A stretch of DNA of 55,332 bases from Marinobacter persicus (GCF_002934325.1 NZ_PTIV01000026.1:1-55332); one strand, 5' to 3'. Shown: positions 25,343 to 37,186, counted from the first letter of the stretch. Numbers and translations: made by a program. Notes: a model not told the origin generated them from the letters alone.

Positions 25343-26845
25343 CTATTGATCGAAGTTTGAACAGCGTCCATAGAGCTTTAATAATTCCCGAATGCGGGCG
25401 ACATCGGCCAGGCTCTGGGCGTCATCAGAAAGCCTCCATAACCAGTTGTTTTCCGGGGTGCCAGGGGTGTTGAATCGGGCATCGGAGCCGAGCCCTAACA
25501 AATCCTGCATAGGTATAATCGCGAGGGCGGATACGGACTCCAGAGCCGCCTGGATGATTGGCCAGGGCATCTCCTGTAGACATCCGTCAGAGATTCGAAG
25601 ATAACGATGCAGGTAATGACGGGTGTGGTCATCCAGGCTGAGGTACCAGCCCAGCGTGGTGTCGTTATCGTGGGTACCGGTGTAAACAAGGTCTTCACGC
25701 CGATGATTGTGCAGCAAGTGCGGGTTATCCGGGCTGCCATCAAAGCCGAACTGCATAACCGCCATGCCTGGCAGGCGAAACCGGTGCCGGAGCTGCTCCA
25801 CGTCTTCACTGATCAACCCCAGGTTCTCTGCCACCAGGGGCAAATCCGGTAGCTCTTCAAGGCACGCTTGGAGGAAATCGCCCCCCGGCCCTGGTACCCA
25901 GTAGCCATTTACCGGTTGAGGATCCTCGGCCGGAATTTCCCAGAATGCCTGCAGGCCTCTGAAATGGTCGATCCGCAGGAGGTCAAATTGCTCCCTTTGG
26001 CTGGCCAGGCGTTCCAGCCACCATCGGTAGTGATCGTGGGCCATGGCATTCCAGTCATACAGCGGATTGCCCCAGTGCTGGCCATGTTCGGAAAAATAGT
26101 CGGGAGGAACCCCGGCCACGACCGTCGGGTGACCGTTTGCGTCCAGCTTGAAGAGCTGGGGGTTGGCCCAGACATCCGCGCTGTCGTGAGCGACAAAGAT
26201 GGGGATGTCACCAAAGAGCAGGACACCGTGATCGTGGGCGTAGCGGCGCAGGCTGGACCACTGGCAATGAAAAATAAATTGTTCAAACCGTATTTGTTCG
26301 ATGGCATCGTGGTGTTGGTGGCGGTACTCGGCCAAAGCGCCCTGCTCCCGACAGCGCAAGGGCTCTGGCCAATCCGGCCATGAGATGTCCGGATAACGGT
26401 CCCGGATCACCATGAAAAGGGCAAAATCATCGAGCCAGTTGCGGTGCGCTGCCAGGAAATGCTGCCACTGGTTGTGATTGATAGAGCTATCGGGCGTGTA
26501 TTCGCCGGCCTGGAACCGGGCCGCTGCCCTGCTGAGCAGTTCGGCGCGCGTGGCATCAGCCGGCTCCTGGTGCGACAGCAAGTCCGTGGAAAAAAGTTCC
26601 TGAAGATCAATGAATTCAGGGTTGCCCGCGTGCGCCGACAGGGTTTGGTAAGGAGACAGGTTTGAGTGTGTGGGCCCGGTTGGCAGGGTTTGCCAAACGC
26701 TCATGCCGGCCTGCTGAAGAAAATCGACGAATTGTCGGGCGGCATGCCCCAGTTTGCCATAATCCCCGTTTAACGCCGTGGGATGCAGCAGCACGCCCGC
26801 GCGGCGACGGGCAAACACCATCTCCGCTGAAGACCTCGCTGTCAT
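25343..26845 (-). CDS. malQ: MalQ, 4-alpha-glucanotransferase (amylomaltase, GH77)
   Basis: The enzyme moves segments of alpha-1,4-glucan between chains and helps recycle malto-oligosaccharides during glycogen turnover. The 500-residue length is usual for the short bacterial type. GH77 motifs are seen: RRAGVLLHPTAL at the start, the nucleophile Asp in LLRIDHFRGLQAFWEIP, the acid Glu in LVAENLG and the third carboxylate in VYTGTHDNDTTLGWY. The start overlaps the GH57 stop by four bases (ATGA), so it is the last gene of the glgC-GH57-malQ operon. Confidence 0.95.
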   Translation of the reverse strand: MTARSSAEMVFARRRAGVLLHPTALNGDYGKLGHAARQFVDFLQQAGMSVWQTLPTGPTHSNLSPYQTLSAHAGNPEFIDLQELFSTDLLSHQEPADATRAELLSRAAARFQAGEYTPDSSINHNQWQHFLAAHRNWLDDFALFMVIRDRYPDISWPDWPEPLRCREQGALAEYRHQHHDAIEQIRFEQFIFHCQWSSLRRYAHDHGVLLFGDIPIFVAHDSADVWANPQLFKLDANGHPTVVAGVPPDYFSEHGQHWGNPLYDWNAMAHDHYRWWLERLASQREQFDLLRIDHFRGLQAFWEIPAEDPQPVNGYWVPGPGGDFLQACLEELPDLPLVAENLGLISEDVEQLRHRFRLPGMAVMQFGFDGSPDNPHLLHNHRREDLVYTGTHDNDTTLGWYLSLDDHTRHYLHRYLRISDGCLQEMPWPIIQAALESVSALAIIPMQDLLGLGSDARFNTPGTPENNWLWRLSDDAQSLADVARIRELLKLYGRCSNFDQ

Positions 26846-28569
26846 GATTCATGACCGGGCCGCATGGCGCCCCCGCGCGGCGGTTGCCCACCACCCTGGC
26901 TCAACGGCTGGAACAGGCTGGGTGGTGGCGGGCAATCAATGGCCTCATACAGGTTGACCAGGTGCCGACGGTACATGTGTTCAAAATCTTTGACCACCTC
27001 GGCCGGATTGTAGTCCCCAAACCACCAGAACCAGTCGGAGCCTTCGCATAAGCCCAGTTGCCGGCTGGCCCGGGTTTGTTGTTCCGCGTTAAGAGTATTC
27101 GCTTCCATCGCTTCGTCGTAATGCCCCTTGGCTTCACACAGGAGGTCCCAAGCGCGGTTTGTGTCCCGGTCTCCGATCCAGGTTGAAAATGTCCCGTAGA
27201 TCCAGCTGCCCGCCACAAGGTATGGAAGTGGTTGAGGATGCCACTCCTCTTGCTCCATGCATGCCTGGAAAGTGGAAAGGCGCAGTTGTGGATGACTTTC
27301 CAGCACCCGGTACAACTCGTCCAGAAAGTGATAGCCGTTCTCGGGGTAGTGTTCCCAGGCATTTTCGCCATCCAGAATCACCGAAATTACGCAGTTCGCC
27401 TTATCCGTGTGGTTACTGGCTATCTCTTCCATGTGATGTACCAGATCCCCCACCGCATCTTCAGCGTGCCAGTCGGCATAACTGAAACCAATCAGGTCCG
27501 ACAAGCCATCGTCGCGAAAGAAGACCGTCAACGGTATCTCAGCAAACTGAAACGGCCGGTGTATTCCCGGTGCCTTTTTGATGGTTTTTTCCGACCGGGC
27601 CTTATTCAGGCTGTTGTTAAGAACGGAGTCACCGCTGGCAGTCCATTTGAAGCCCTCCTCGCTGAACAAAGACAGCGTTTGCTGGCTCAGTCCACCCTCT
27701 GAGGCCCAGCAACCCACCGGCTGCTGCCCGAAAAAGCGCTCGAAAACCCGTTTGCCCTCCTCCAGATGCCACTTCGCACGCTCGGCACCACCGGGGTAGC
27801 TCTCGTAACCCGGCAATGGGGCGTCTGGCAGGGTTTCCTTCACGGCTTTCAGATCCAGCAGGAGAGGAACGATGGGGTGAGCCCAGGGATTCATTGCCAG
27901 CTCAACCTGCCCGGTCTGGGACAGGTGGCGGTAACGGGGGCCGATACTGGCGATCAGTTCAGTCACAACATTGAACAGGCTTTTCCGGTCGTCCAGAGAG
28001 TAATGATGGCCTTTCTCCTGCAGGCTCTGGATCACCGAATGACTGCGACGCACGGTTTCACCGAGCCATCCCAGGTGATACCAGACCACCAGGTCTGACA
28101 GGAATTGAGGGGAGAGATAGCGCTGGATTTCCGGCCGGCTATGGTACACGCCAGCCACCTCGGCGAGTCTGGCAAAGGGGGCAAAACGCCGGATGATTCG
28201 GTCGGGATTTGCCCTAAGGCACTTATCCATCAGCTCCAGGTATCCAGTGGACCCCGGTTCAGGCAGGTTCTCGCTGACCAATGCAGCCAGCACTGAGTCG
28301 CCAATCGGTGCGCCCCCATGCCGCCATCGTTCTATCTGGATAAGGTAATCTTCAATCTGCTCAAGAAGAACCGGTGAAAAGTTGATCACAGCACGGGCTT
28401 GGGGATGAGCCTCCAGGTGCGCCGCCATATCCACGTAATCCTTGATGCAATGCAGATACACCCAGGGAAACAGGAATTCACCGGTGCTGTGATCCCGGTA
28501 GTCCGGCTGGTGCATGTGCCAGCAGAACACGACCGGAGTACGACTATCCGGTTCAGCTTCAGAGGCCAT
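26842..28569 (-). CDS. Glycoside hydrolase family 57 (alpha-amylase or branching type)
   Basis: GH57 enzymes cleave or transfer alpha-glucans; members act as amylases, 4-alpha-glucanotransferases or branching enzymes. The N-terminus [14 protein letters not shown] carries the family His-x-His motif. The nucleophile is expected in CWASEGGLS and the acid in [11 protein letters not shown]. The ATG at 28569 (GAGGA upstream) overlaps the end of glgC and is preferred over a frame starting 132 bases earlier inside glgC. This gives 575 residues. Placement between glgC and malQ points to glycogen trimming or chain remodelling. A GH13 branching enzyme (glgB) is encoded divergently, so branching is less likely to be its job. 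Confidence 0.9.
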   Translation of the reverse strand: MASEAEPDSRTPVVFCWHMHQPDYRDHSTGEFLFPWVYLHCIKDYVDMAAHLEAHPQARAVINFSPVLLEQIEDYLIQIERWRHGGAPIGDSVLAALVSENLPEPGSTGYLELMDKCLRANPDRIIRRFAPFARLAEVAGVYHSRPEIQRYLSPQFLSDLVVWYHLGWLGETVRRSHSVIQSLQEKGHHYSLDDRKSLFNVVTELIASIGPRYRHLSQTGQVELAMNPWAHPIVPLLLDLKAVKETLPDAPLPGYESYPGGAERAKWHLEEGKRVFERFFGQQPVGCWASEGGLSQQTLSLFSEEGFKWTASGDSVLNNSLNKARSEKTIKKAPGIHRPFQFAEIPLTVFFRDDGLSDLIGFSYADWHAEDAVGDLVHHMEEIASNHTDKANCVISVILDGENAWEHYPENGYHFLDELYRVLESHPQLRLSTFQACMEQEEWHPQPLPYLVAGSWIYGTFSTWIGDRDTNRAWDLLCEAKGHYDEAMEANTLNAEQQTRASRQLGLCEGSDWFWWFGDYNPAEVVKDFEHMYRRHLVNLYEAIDCPPPPSLFQPLSQGGGQPPRGGAMRPGHES

Positions 28570-29824
28570 GAGGATAATCCTGCCCGAGCATCTCGGGGGT
28601 AACCAGAATGATGCCCTTGGGCGATACGTGGAATCGCGCCTCGTCCTGCTGCCGGTCGAATCCAATCCGGGTACCTTCGGGAATTCGACATCCCCGATCA
28701 ATCAAAGCCGAGCGGATCTCGCAATGCCGGCCAATTTCCACATCTGGAAAGACCACGGAGTCCTCGACCGTGCTGTAGGAGTGCACATGGACCTGGGAGA
28801 ACAACAGAGAGTGCTTGACCTTCGCGCCGGAGACAATGCACCCGCCGGCGAGCATCGAGTCCACGGCGGTGCCACAGCGGTCTGCGTCATTGAAGATGAA
28901 CTTGGCGGGAGGCAGTTGTTCCTGATAGGTCCATATCGGCCAATCCAGGTCATAGAGATTGAGTTCGGGGCTGACATCAATCAGCTCCATATTCGCCTGC
29001 CATAGTGAATCAATGGTGCCAACATCGCGCCAATAGGCCACCTTATTGCTGACCGGGTCCCGGAAAGGAAAAGCACAAACCCGCAAACGTTTTATGACCG
29101 ATGGAATGATGTCTTTGCCGAAATCGTGTGAGGACGAGCTGAGGTCGTGGTCTTTCGTTAGCTCCTCGAACAGCGTTTTGCTGTTGAACACATAAATGCC
29201 CATCGACGCCAGGGCCTTGCCCGGTGCCCCCGGCATGGGCTTGGGGTCCTTGGGCTTTTCCTCGAACTCGGTAATCTGCAGGTTGTCGTCCACCGACATG
29301 ACGCCGAAAGCCGATGCTTCCTCCAAAGGCACTTCGATACATCCAATAGTGACGTCCGCCTCCTGTTCCACGTGGGCGGCCAGCATGGTGCCGTAGTCCA
29401 TTTTATACACATGGTCACCTGCGAGGATCAGCACGTACTCCGGATTATGGCTTCGGATAATGTCGAGATTTTGTAATACCGCATTGGCCGTACCCTCGTA
29501 CCAGGAGGTCTCAATGCGTTGTTGAGCGGGAAGCAGTTCCACAAATTCCCCGAACTCGCCACGCAGAAACCCCCAACCGCGCTGGATGTGGCGCATGAGG
29601 GAATGAGACTTGTATTGTGTGATCACCCCAACCTGGCTAATACCGGAGTTCACGCAGTTGGAAAGGGGAAAATCAATAATCCGGAACTTGCCCCCGAAAG
29701 GCACTGCCGGCTTTGCTCGCCACTTGGTAAGGTCGTGCAGCCGGCTTCCCCTGCCTCCGGCCAGCACCAGAGCGAGAGTTTGCCGTGTCATACGGCTGAC
29801 AAAACGCTTGGTGGTATGCATCAT
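28559..29824 (-). CDS. glgC: GlgC, glucose-1-phosphate adenylyltransferase
   Basis: It makes ADP-glucose from ATP and glucose-1-phosphate, the committed step of bacterial glycogen synthesis. The nucleotide-binding motif [17 protein letters not shown] lies near the N-terminus. [34 protein letters not shown] and [15 protein letters not shown] follow, and the left-handed beta-helix lies in the last 110 residues. The ATG at 29824 has GGAAG six bases upstream and is slightly preferred over an ATG at 29836. It is divergent from glgB over a gap of only about 60-70 bp, so both operons share a control region. Confidence 0.95.
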   Translation of the reverse strand: MMHTTKRFVSRMTRQTLALVLAGGRGSRLHDLTKWRAKPAVPFGGKFRIIDFPLSNCVNSGISQVGVITQYKSHSLMRHIQRGWGFLRGEFGEFVELLPAQQRIETSWYEGTANAVLQNLDIIRSHNPEYVLILAGDHVYKMDYGTMLAAHVEQEADVTIGCIEVPLEEASAFGVMSVDDNLQITEFEEKPKDPKPMPGAPGKALASMGIYVFNSKTLFEELTKDHDLSSSSHDFGKDIIPSVIKRLRVCAFPFRDPVSNKVAYWRDVGTIDSLWQANMELIDVSPELNLYDLDWPIWTYQEQLPPAKFIFNDADRCGTAVDSMLAGGCIVSGAKVKHSLLFSQVHVHSYSTVEDSVVFPDVEIGRHCEIRSALIDRGCRIPEGTRIGFDRQQDEARFHVSPKGIILVTPEMLGQDYPHGL

Positions 29825-29895
29825 TCTGGCTTCCATAGGATTATGACTTAGACTTAGCTTAGGTTATTTTCCGAACATTGCTAAAGCGTGAACCC

Positions 29896-31782
29896 ATGCA
29901 GAGTTCCACCCTGAACAACTTCGATCTCGACCTGTTCTCCGCAGGTCGCCACTGGCACATCTACAACGTGATGGGGGCCCACCTTTCAACCCGGAACGGC
30001 ACCGGGGGGGTCCGCTTTGCCGTTTGGGCGCCGAATGCCCGGTCGGTCAGTGTGGTGGGGGATTTCAACCATTGGGACCCTTCAAGCCATGCCATGGAAA
30101 ACCACGACAAGTGCGGCGTCTGGTCGCTGTTTGTGCCGGGAGTTAAGCCCGGAGCCCTGTACAAATATGCAATCACAACGCAGGACGGAGACCTGATTAG
30201 CAAGACCGACCCCTATGGCCAGGCCTTTGAGCTCCGGCCGGCCACAGCCGCCAGGGTGATTGAACGCAAAGCCTATGCCTGGGGTGACGGCAACTGGTTA
30301 CGAGAAAGAAGCCAGTTCGACTGGCAACACAGCCCCATTGCGATTTACGAAGTCCACCCCGGTTCCTGGCGTCACCACGGTTCCGGGCGTTGGCTGACCT
30401 ACCGGGAGTTGGCCGAACAACTCATTCCCTATGTACTGGAAACCGGGTTCACGCACATCGAATTGATGCCGGTGACCGAGCACCCGCTGGATGAATCCTG
30501 GGGTTACCAGACCACTGGTTACTATGCCCCGACCAGCCGATACGGCAGTCCGGACGACCTGCGTTATTTGATAGACCAATGTCATCAACAGGGCATCGGC
30601 GTCATTCTGGACTGGGTGCCGGGTCACTTTCCGGAAGATAGCCACGCCCTGGCCCGGTTTGATGGTACCGCCCTGTACGAGCACGAAGACCCTCGCCGTG
30701 GCCGTCACCGGGACTGGAACACCCTGATTTACAATTACGGTCGGCACGAAGTCCGAAACTTCCTCATTGGCAGTGCCCTTTTCTGGCTGGACACCTTTCA
30801 CGTGGACGGTCTCCGGGTGGATGCCGTCGCTTCAATGCTGTATCTCGATTACTCCCGTAACGAAGAAGACTGGATACCGAACGAATTCGGGGGCAACGAG
30901 AACCTGGAAGCCATCGAGTTTCTTAAAGACCTCAATGATGTTTGCCAGAGTCGTTTCCCGGGCACACTGATGATGGCCGAGGAATCCACCTCCTGGCCGC
31001 AGGTTACCCGTCCGTCAGCCATCGGCGGCCTGGGATTCAACCTCAAGTGGAACATGGGCTGGATGCACGACACTCTCAACTACCTGCAGCAGGACCCGGT
31101 GTTTCGTCAGTACCACCACGACAAGCTGACCTTTGGACTGGTGTACGCCTTCACAGAAAACTTCCTGTTGCCGCTATCCCACGACGAGGTGGTCCATGGC
31201 AAGTCCAGCCTGATCCAGAAAATGCCGGGCGATGACTGGCAACAACGGGCCTCTCTACGCTTGCTGTTCAGTTACATGTACACCTACCCGGGTGCCAAGT
31301 TGCTGTTTATGGGTGGAGAATTTGGTCAGAGGCAGGAATGGAGTGAAAAACGGGAACTGGATTGGTCGCTGCTCCAGTACGAAGGGCACCAGGGTATTCA
31401 AGCACTGGTGAAGGATCTGAACCACCTTTACCGCTCGGAACCCGCCCTGTATAAACAGGGCTTCAGTCGGACGGGGTTCGACTGGATTGACTGTCACGAC
31501 TCTCCCCAATCGGTGATCAGCTACCTGCGTAGCGGGGGAGACCAGCAAAGGGTTATCGTCGCCAACTTCACGCCCATCCCTCGGCACCATTACCGCATAG
31601 GGGTACCAGTCGGTGGCCAGTGGCGGGAGCTATTCAATTCCGATTCCACGTATTATGGGGGCAGCAACGTGGGTAACCCGTATGATCTTGAGGCCATTGG
31701 GCATTCCTGGATGGGGCGACCGCATTCCCTGGAAGTCACTCTACCGCCCCTGGGGCTCATTGTTCTGGGGCCGGAATCATGA
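29896..31782 (+). CDS. glgB: GlgB, 1,4-alpha-glucan branching enzyme (GH13)
   Basis: It introduces alpha-1,6 branches into glycogen. The N-terminal CBM48 region ([20 protein letters not shown]) is followed by the GH13 barrel. Catalytic residues are visible: the nucleophile Asp in [14 protein letters not shown], the acid Glu in [10 protein letters not shown] and the third Asp in [12 protein letters not shown]. The 628-residue form from the ATG at 29896 lacks the extra N1 domain found in long enzymes, which is common. A TTG at 29878 is an alternative start. The glgA start overlaps its stop by four bases. Confidence 0.95.
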   Translation: MQSSTLNNFDLDLFSAGRHWHIYNVMGAHLSTRNGTGGVRFAVWAPNARSVSVVGDFNHWDPSSHAMENHDKCGVWSLFVPGVKPGALYKYAITTQDGDLISKTDPYGQAFELRPATAARVIERKAYAWGDGNWLRERSQFDWQHSPIAIYEVHPGSWRHHGSGRWLTYRELAEQLIPYVLETGFTHIELMPVTEHPLDESWGYQTTGYYAPTSRYGSPDDLRYLIDQCHQQGIGVILDWVPGHFPEDSHALARFDGTALYEHEDPRRGRHRDWNTLIYNYGRHEVRNFLIGSALFWLDTFHVDGLRVDAVASMLYLDYSRNEEDWIPNEFGGNENLEAIEFLKDLNDVCQSRFPGTLMMAEESTSWPQVTRPSAIGGLGFNLKWNMGWMHDTLNYLQQDPVFRQYHHDKLTFGLVYAFTENFLLPLSHDEVVHGKSSLIQKMPGDDWQQRASLRLLFSYMYTYPGAKLLFMGGEFGQRQEWSEKRELDWSLLQYEGHQGIQALVKDLNHLYRSEPALYKQGFSRTGFDWIDCHDSPQSVISYLRSGGDQQRVIVANFTPIPRHHYRIGVPVGGQWRELFNSDSTYYGGSNVGNPYDLEAIGHSWMGRPHSLEVTLPPLGLIVLGPES

Positions 31783-33227
31783 TTCGGATTCTGTTTGCGA
31801 CCAGCGAAGCCTACCCGCTGGTAAAAACCGGCGGCCTGGGCGATGTCTCAGCAAGTCTGCCAGAGGCTCTGTGCCGAGCGGGACATGACTGCCAGATTCT
31901 CCTACCTGGTTATCCAGCGGCGATCAACGCCGCGATAGACGCTGGCTCAAAACGCACAACGCGGATCAGACACGGCCAGTATGACATCGGTCTTTGGAAA
32001 GCAAACCTGCCGGGCACCTCGGTAGGACTCTGGCTGGTGGAGTGCCCAGCCCTGTTTGAGAGGCAGGGTGATAGCCCCTATCAAGATACAGGCGGCGAGG
32101 ACTGGTGGGATAATGCTTACCGGTTTGAACTTTTTGGCCGCATTGGTGCAATGATGGCCATGGGCCAGTTGGGCCTTTCCTGGAAACCGGATGTTGTGCA
32201 TTGCAACGATTGGCAAACCGGTCTGCTCCCGGTATTTCTAAAAAGTTTTCATGCGTCGCCACCAACGGTCTTCACCGTCCACAACCTCGCCTATCAGGGG
32301 CTGTTCTCCCAGGAGACATTTCGAGCCCTCGGGCTACCGGATCATTTGTGGAACTTTGAACAGCTGGAATTCCACGACCAGCTGTCTTTCATCAAAGGCG
32401 GCCTGGTGTTCAGTGACGCCATTACCACCGTAAGCCCGACTTACGCACGGGAAATCAAGACACCGGAACTTGGCTGTGGGCTTGATGGGCTGCTGCGCCA
32501 CCGGGCCGCGCGCCTTAGCGGTATTCTTAACGGCATTGACACCGAAGTCTGGGATCCGCAACACGACCCCTACCTGAAAGTGCACTACAGCCAGGAGGAT
32601 CTGACCGGAAAAGCCGAGTGCCGGAAGCAACTGCAGCAGGCACTTGGTCTCAAAATCGGTCCAGCGCCATTGTTGGGATTTGTTGGTCGGCTCGTTGAGC
32701 AGAAAGGGCTCGACTGGTTATTGGAAGTTATCCCCGCCCTGCTCCGCCAAGGGTGCCAGTTCGCCCTGCTGGGCTCGGGCGACGCCCGTTATAAGAAAGC
32801 ACTTCAAGCCCTCGCCAGCCAGTGGCCAGACCAGCTCGCGTTAACGCTGGGTTATAACGAAGCCATGGCCCATCGGATTACCGCTGGGGCAGACCTGTTC
32901 CTGATGCCCTCAAAATTCGAACCCTGTGGGCTCAACCAGATGTACAGCCTGCGTTACGGCACCCTTCCCGTGGTGCATGGTGTGGGCGGCCTGAACGACA
33001 CCGTGTTCGACCCCGCAGAAGCCTCGAGCGACATCGCCAATGGGTTTGTCTTTCGCCAACCCTCATCCGGGGCATTCATGAATGCCATTGAAAGAGCCCT
33101 TAACGCCTGGGAACAGCCGGAAACCTGGCTGCAACTGCAAAAAAATGGCATGGCTGGCGACTACTCCTGGAAAAGCCGGGCCAAGGACTACATAAACCTC
33201 TATCGCTCATTGATTAATGAGCAGTGA
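31779..33227 (+). CDS. glgA: GlgA, glycogen synthase (GT5)
   Basis: It transfers glucose from ADP-glucose to the growing alpha-1,4-glucan. The ADP-glucose binding motif [20 protein letters not shown] is at the N-terminus. [34 protein letters not shown] and the C-terminal [19 protein letters not shown] (catalytic Glu region) confirm GT5. The 482-residue length is normal. It is translationally coupled to glgB (ATGA) and followed closely by glgP. Confidence 0.95.
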   Translation: MIRILFATSEAYPLVKTGGLGDVSASLPEALCRAGHDCQILLPGYPAAINAAIDAGSKRTTRIRHGQYDIGLWKANLPGTSVGLWLVECPALFERQGDSPYQDTGGEDWWDNAYRFELFGRIGAMMAMGQLGLSWKPDVVHCNDWQTGLLPVFLKSFHASPPTVFTVHNLAYQGLFSQETFRALGLPDHLWNFEQLEFHDQLSFIKGGLVFSDAITTVSPTYAREIKTPELGCGLDGLLRHRAARLSGILNGIDTEVWDPQHDPYLKVHYSQEDLTGKAECRKQLQQALGLKIGPAPLLGFVGRLVEQKGLDWLLEVIPALLRQGCQFALLGSGDARYKKALQALASQWPDQLALTLGYNEAMAHRITAGADLFLMPSKFEPCGLNQMYSLRYGTLPVVHGVGGLNDTVFDPAEASSDIANGFVFRQPSSGAFMNAIERALNAWEQPETWLQLQKNGMAGDYSWKSRAKDYINLYRSLINEQ

Positions 33228-33252
33228 CAGTGACCGCAGGGAGGTCGTGAAC

Positions 33253-35808
33253 ATGCGCAAGGCAACCCAATTCTGGCTGGAAGCCCGTCCCCGCGTCCCG
33301 GAAGCCATTGCCGGCCTTGAAGCTCTGGCAAATGATCTGTTTTACAGCTGGGATCATGGCGTGCGCAGTCTCTACGCCCGGATAGACCTGCGGTTGTGGC
33401 AGAAGGTGGAACACAATCCCAAGCTGTTCCTCCGGAGGGTCTCCCAGGACCGGCTAGACGAAGCGGCAGAGAACCCCGCCTTTTTGACCGAATACCGCCG
33501 GATACTGTCGAATTACGAAGCCTACGTGGCCTCGGAACCGGGCAGTGAAGTGCTTCAGGCGCTAGACCCCGAAACCAGCCTGGTGGCGTATTTTTGCGCT
33601 GAATTTGGCTTCCACGAAAGTTTCCCCATCTACTCCGGCGGCCTGGGTATTCTGGCCGGCGACCACTGCAAGGCGGCCAGTGACCTGAGCTTACCGTTTG
33701 TAGCGGTAGGGCTTCTTTACCAACAGGGGTATTTCATTCAGAGCATTGATGCGCAAGGGCACCAGATCGCCACCTACAAGTGCCATTCCAGTGATGAACT
33801 GCCCATCTCGCCGGTGGAGAGAGACGGTAAACCGGTTGTGATCTCGGTGCCCTTTCCCGAACGTGAGGTTCATGCCCGGGTCTGGCAGGCGAAGGTTGGG
33901 CATATTCGCCTCTATCTGCTTGATGCCAACACCCCGGAAAACAGCGAGGAAGACCGCGCGCTAACGCTTCAGTTATACGGCGGCGATGCCACCACTCGCA
34001 TCAGCCAGGAGATGCTGCTGGGCATCGGCGGCACCCGGGTGCTTTCGGAACTGGGCATACGGCCAACCGCCTGGCACATCAATGAAGGTCACGCAGCTTT
34101 CCAGATACTGGAACGCTGCCGCCAGACCATGGCCGAAGGGCTGAGTTTTGAGGAAGCACTGGAAGCGGTGGCAGCATGCACCCTGTTCACGACTCACACG
34201 CCCGTTCCCGCAGGCCACGATATTTTCCCCCGTGACTTGGTGGCCCATGCGTTATGGCCCTACCTGGAAGCGTCGGGGCTTATCTTTGAAAAGGTCTTTG
34301 CCCTTGGCGACCGGAACCAGACCGACAAATTCAACATGACCAGCCTGGGCTTGCGCGGATCCCGCTTCCACAACGGGGTTAGCCGTATTCACGGACGGGT
34401 CGCCTCGCAAATGGAATCCGATATCTGGCCACAGGTGCCCCCCGAAGAAAACCCCATCGGGCACATTACCAATGGCGTTCATGTCGCCACTTTCCTGGCC
34501 CCGGAGTGGGCTACGCTGTTTGATATTCAGGCGCCGAACTGGAAAAGCGAGCTTCGCAACCCCGAGTTTTGGAACTTTGTCGACAAGATCCCGGATTATC
34601 ACTACTGGAGCATCCACAAAGCGCTAAAGCAACAGATGGCCGAGTTTGTCGTCCATCGCCTGAAGCGTCAGCACAAACGTAACGGAACTGGTTATTCAGT
34701 CACCAAAAGAATGACCGAAAAGCTGACCGCATCAGACAAAGACGTCATGGTGGTCGGCTTCGCCCGGCGCTTCGCCACCTATAAGCGCGCAACACTGATT
34801 TTCTCTGATCTAGCCCGCCTGGAACGATTGCTTACCAATCCAGACCGTCCGGTGGTGCTGGTGTTTGCCGGCAAGGCTCACCCCCAGGACAATCCGGGCC
34901 AGCAACTGATCAAAGTGATTCACGATCTGTCCATGCACCCGCCCCTGATGGGTCACATCCTGCTACTGGAAGACTATGACCAGGCCATGGCGCGCCGACT
35001 ATTGAGCGGGGTCGATGTCTGGTTGAACAATCCCGAATACCCCAAGGAAGCCAGCGGAACCTCCGGCGAAAAGGCGGCGATGAATGGAGCAGTCAATCTG
35101 AGCGTGTTGGATGGCTGGTGGGGAGAAGGTTACGACGGCTCCAATGGCTGGGCCATTGCACCTCGGGACATTGATCTGGATGAGGAATTCCGCAATCGGG
35201 AGGAAGCCCGGGATTTGCTGGATCTTCTGGAGTTTGAAGTGCTGCCCCTCTATTACGACCGGGCAGCCCAGGGCTATTCCGAAGGCTGGGTTGCCTGCTC
35301 CAAGGCTTCCATGAAAACCATAACCCCGAAATTCAACGCCCAGCGCATGGTGATGGACTATGTTTGGCAGTATTACGAACCGGCGACTCTCCAGGGACGG
35401 CGCCTCATGGCGGATAACGGCAGGCTGGCCCGGGAATTGGCATCCTGGAAAGCCAAAGTCCACCAGGCCTGGGGCGGAGTTTCCATCAAAGTGCACGGAT
35501 GCGTGACGGACCAATGCACCTGGGGTGACGAAGTAGGACTGGAAGTGGAGATGGAGCTCAACGGGCTGGCCCCGGAGGACGTGCGCGTGGAATGCGTGGT
35601 CGCCATGGAATGCTCGGGCGCCCACAGTGATCCGGGCTCTGACCGTTTTCTACTTCAACCGGTAAAAAACCAGAAGGGCAAAACCACCCTGTTCTCCACA
35701 CAAGTGAAGCCGCCCTACCCGGGCCTTCAAACACTGCGCATCCGCGCTTATCCCTATCACGAGGCGTTAAGCCACCCGCTGGAGATGGGCGCGATGCTTT
35801 GGGTCTGA
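33253..35808 (+). CDS. glgP: Alpha-glucan phosphorylase (GT35, DUF3417 type)
   Basis: It releases glucose-1-phosphate from the non-reducing ends of glycogen, using PLP. This is the short-type alpha-glucan phosphorylase with an N-terminal DUF3417 region (ALANDLFYSWDHGVRSLYAR), not the E. coli GlgP type. Motifs include EFGFHESFPIYSGGLGILAG, HINEGHAAF, FTTHTPVPAGHDIF and the PLP-lysine region SGTSGEKAAMNGAVNLSVLD. ATG 33253 has GGGAGG eight bases upstream and is preferred. An ATG at 33217, overlapping the glgA stop, would add twelve residues. It is the last gene of glgBAP, so synthesis and breakdown are co-expressed. Confidence 0.93.
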   Translation: MRKATQFWLEARPRVPEAIAGLEALANDLFYSWDHGVRSLYARIDLRLWQKVEHNPKLFLRRVSQDRLDEAAENPAFLTEYRRILSNYEAYVASEPGSEVLQALDPETSLVAYFCAEFGFHESFPIYSGGLGILAGDHCKAASDLSLPFVAVGLLYQQGYFIQSIDAQGHQIATYKCHSSDELPISPVERDGKPVVISVPFPEREVHARVWQAKVGHIRLYLLDANTPENSEEDRALTLQLYGGDATTRISQEMLLGIGGTRVLSELGIRPTAWHINEGHAAFQILERCRQTMAEGLSFEEALEAVAACTLFTTHTPVPAGHDIFPRDLVAHALWPYLEASGLIFEKVFALGDRNQTDKFNMTSLGLRGSRFHNGVSRIHGRVASQMESDIWPQVPPEENPIGHITNGVHVATFLAPEWATLFDIQAPNWKSELRNPEFWNFVDKIPDYHYWSIHKALKQQMAEFVVHRLKRQHKRNGTGYSVTKRMTEKLTASDKDVMVVGFARRFATYKRATLIFSDLARLERLLTNPDRPVVLVFAGKAHPQDNPGQQLIKVIHDLSMHPPLMGHILLLEDYDQAMARRLLSGVDVWLNNPEYPKEASGTSGEKAAMNGAVNLSVLDGWWGEGYDGSNGWAIAPRDIDLDEEFRNREEARDLLDLLEFEVLPLYYDRAAQGYSEGWVACSKASMKTITPKFNAQRMVMDYVWQYYEPATLQGRRLMADNGRLARELASWKAKVHQAWGGVSIKVHGCVTDQCTWGDEVGLEVEMELNGLAPEDVRVECVVAMECSGAHSDPGSDRFLLQPVKNQKGKTTLFSTQVKPPYPGLQTLRIRAYPYHEALSHPLEMGAMLWV

Positions 35809-35809
35809 A

Positions 35810-37021
35810 TCAGTCCTCGGACGGTGTTGGTGTCAAAACCTCGCCGTCCTTGTTGGCGGCCAGTGCATTCACCACCGGATTGGCATACATATCGAGCAGG
35901 TAGGGCTGGCACTCAGGGCTGCATTGTTCCATCCGGCGGGCCAGCTCGGACTTCGCTGTTTCCAGGTCAACCTCTGACCACTTCTCGGCCAGTTCCACAT
36001 TCTGGGCAACCTGCTCGAGGCTGGCGCTGTCGCCCGCCCGTTCAGCGCGCATCTGGAAAGCGGCCAGGTTGGAAGCATGCAGGTGGTAATTGGCGTGCAT
36101 TTCATGATCGATACCTGCCGCCAGTTCCTTGGGGTTGCCCGGAGAATCGGTAATCGGCGCACCAAAGTGCACGTGCACATGGCCTTTGTAGCCGGTCATG
36201 CCCTTGATGATCTGCTCGCTATCTTCCCCTTCGGTTTTCTGGTACTCGCCGGTGCGCGCCCGGACTTCCAGCTCCCGGGCCTTGTCCCGGTCACACGGAT
36301 CGTATTCGTAGGCCACGGATACCGGCACGATATGCAGGCGGTTCATGGCCTCGTCAAACGCCAGGCCAGACTTTTTGCGGCTCATGTAAAACATTTTGAT
36401 GATCGCAGGATCGGTGCCATCAATGCCGTCTTTCGCCCGCCCTTCACGCTGGGCAATCCAGACACTCTGGCTGGTATCGATGCAGTGATTGATGAAGCCG
36501 GAAAGGGTCAGATAGGCGTCCCGCATTTCCCGTGGGCTGGTCATGTTGCGGCGAACCACAAAGCTCTTGTTCAGGCGCATGATTTCCGCGAACACCCGGT
36601 TCTGCAGCAGGTTGTCGCCAATCGCAATCTGGGTGGTGCTGAAGCCGTGCTGGAACAGCTGGTGGTTCACCAGCATGGGGTCGCAAACGATGTCCCGATG
36701 GTTACAGATAAACAGGTGCGGAGCTGTCTTGCTCAGATTTTCCAGCCCGCTCTGGGTCACCCGGGACGTGGAGCCGTCCACCAGCTCTGCAATATAGGGA
36801 GACAGGCCCGCCTGGAGATCATCAATCCTGTGGTAATGGCCAAAATGACGAAGCAACCAGCGGCGCACAAACACCCGCAACAAACCGGGTGCCCATTTGG
36901 CCAGTTTGGGTGTTTTGAATCGGCCGACCATATCCAAGAATTCGCGGTCGTTAACCAGCCGACGAATGGTTGGAGCGGTTTCCTGGTCCGAATAAGGTCG
37001 GATGGCGTCAAATTCCTGCAT
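35810..37021 (-). CDS. Acyltransferase of the PlsC/PlsB superfamily
   Basis: A 403-residue protein with an LPLAT-type acyltransferase core, probably acylating a glycerophosphate-like lipid at the inner membrane. The block HLFICNHRDIVCDPMLVN carries the conserved His-Asp region (a variant spacing of the usual HX4D), followed by FVVRRNMTSPREMRD and SVWIAQREGRAKDGID, which resemble substrate-binding blocks II and III. No clear transmembrane segment is seen. The exact lipid substrate cannot be told. It stands between glgP (convergent, two bases apart) and divergent recQ. Confidence 0.75.
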   Translation of the reverse strand: MQEFDAIRPYSDQETAPTIRRLVNDREFLDMVGRFKTPKLAKWAPGLLRVFVRRWLLRHFGHYHRIDDLQAGLSPYIAELVDGSTSRVTQSGLENLSKTAPHLFICNHRDIVCDPMLVNHQLFQHGFSTTQIAIGDNLLQNRVFAEIMRLNKSFVVRRNMTSPREMRDAYLTLSGFINHCIDTSQSVWIAQREGRAKDGIDGTDPAIIKMFYMSRKKSGLAFDEAMNRLHIVPVSVAYEYDPCDRDKARELEVRARTGEYQKTEGEDSEQIIKGMTGYKGHVHVHFGAPITDSPGNPKELAAGIDHEMHANYHLHASNLAAFQMRAERAGDSASLEQVAQNVELAEKWSEVDLETAKSELARRMEQCSPECQPYLLDMYANPVVNALAANKDGEVLTPTPSED

Positions 37022-37186
37022 GCAAGCCCTGTTTATTTACTAAACAATTAATCACGGTCTGAATGAAAGGGCGCTATTGTATCCTTTCTCAGGCTGCTTT
37101 GCCTCTCCCTGGAAAATCGAAGGGCTGGATCTGTTATCATCCGCCGCACGTTTTCCGCCCTTATTCCGCAAAGAAAGAAGCGCCTT

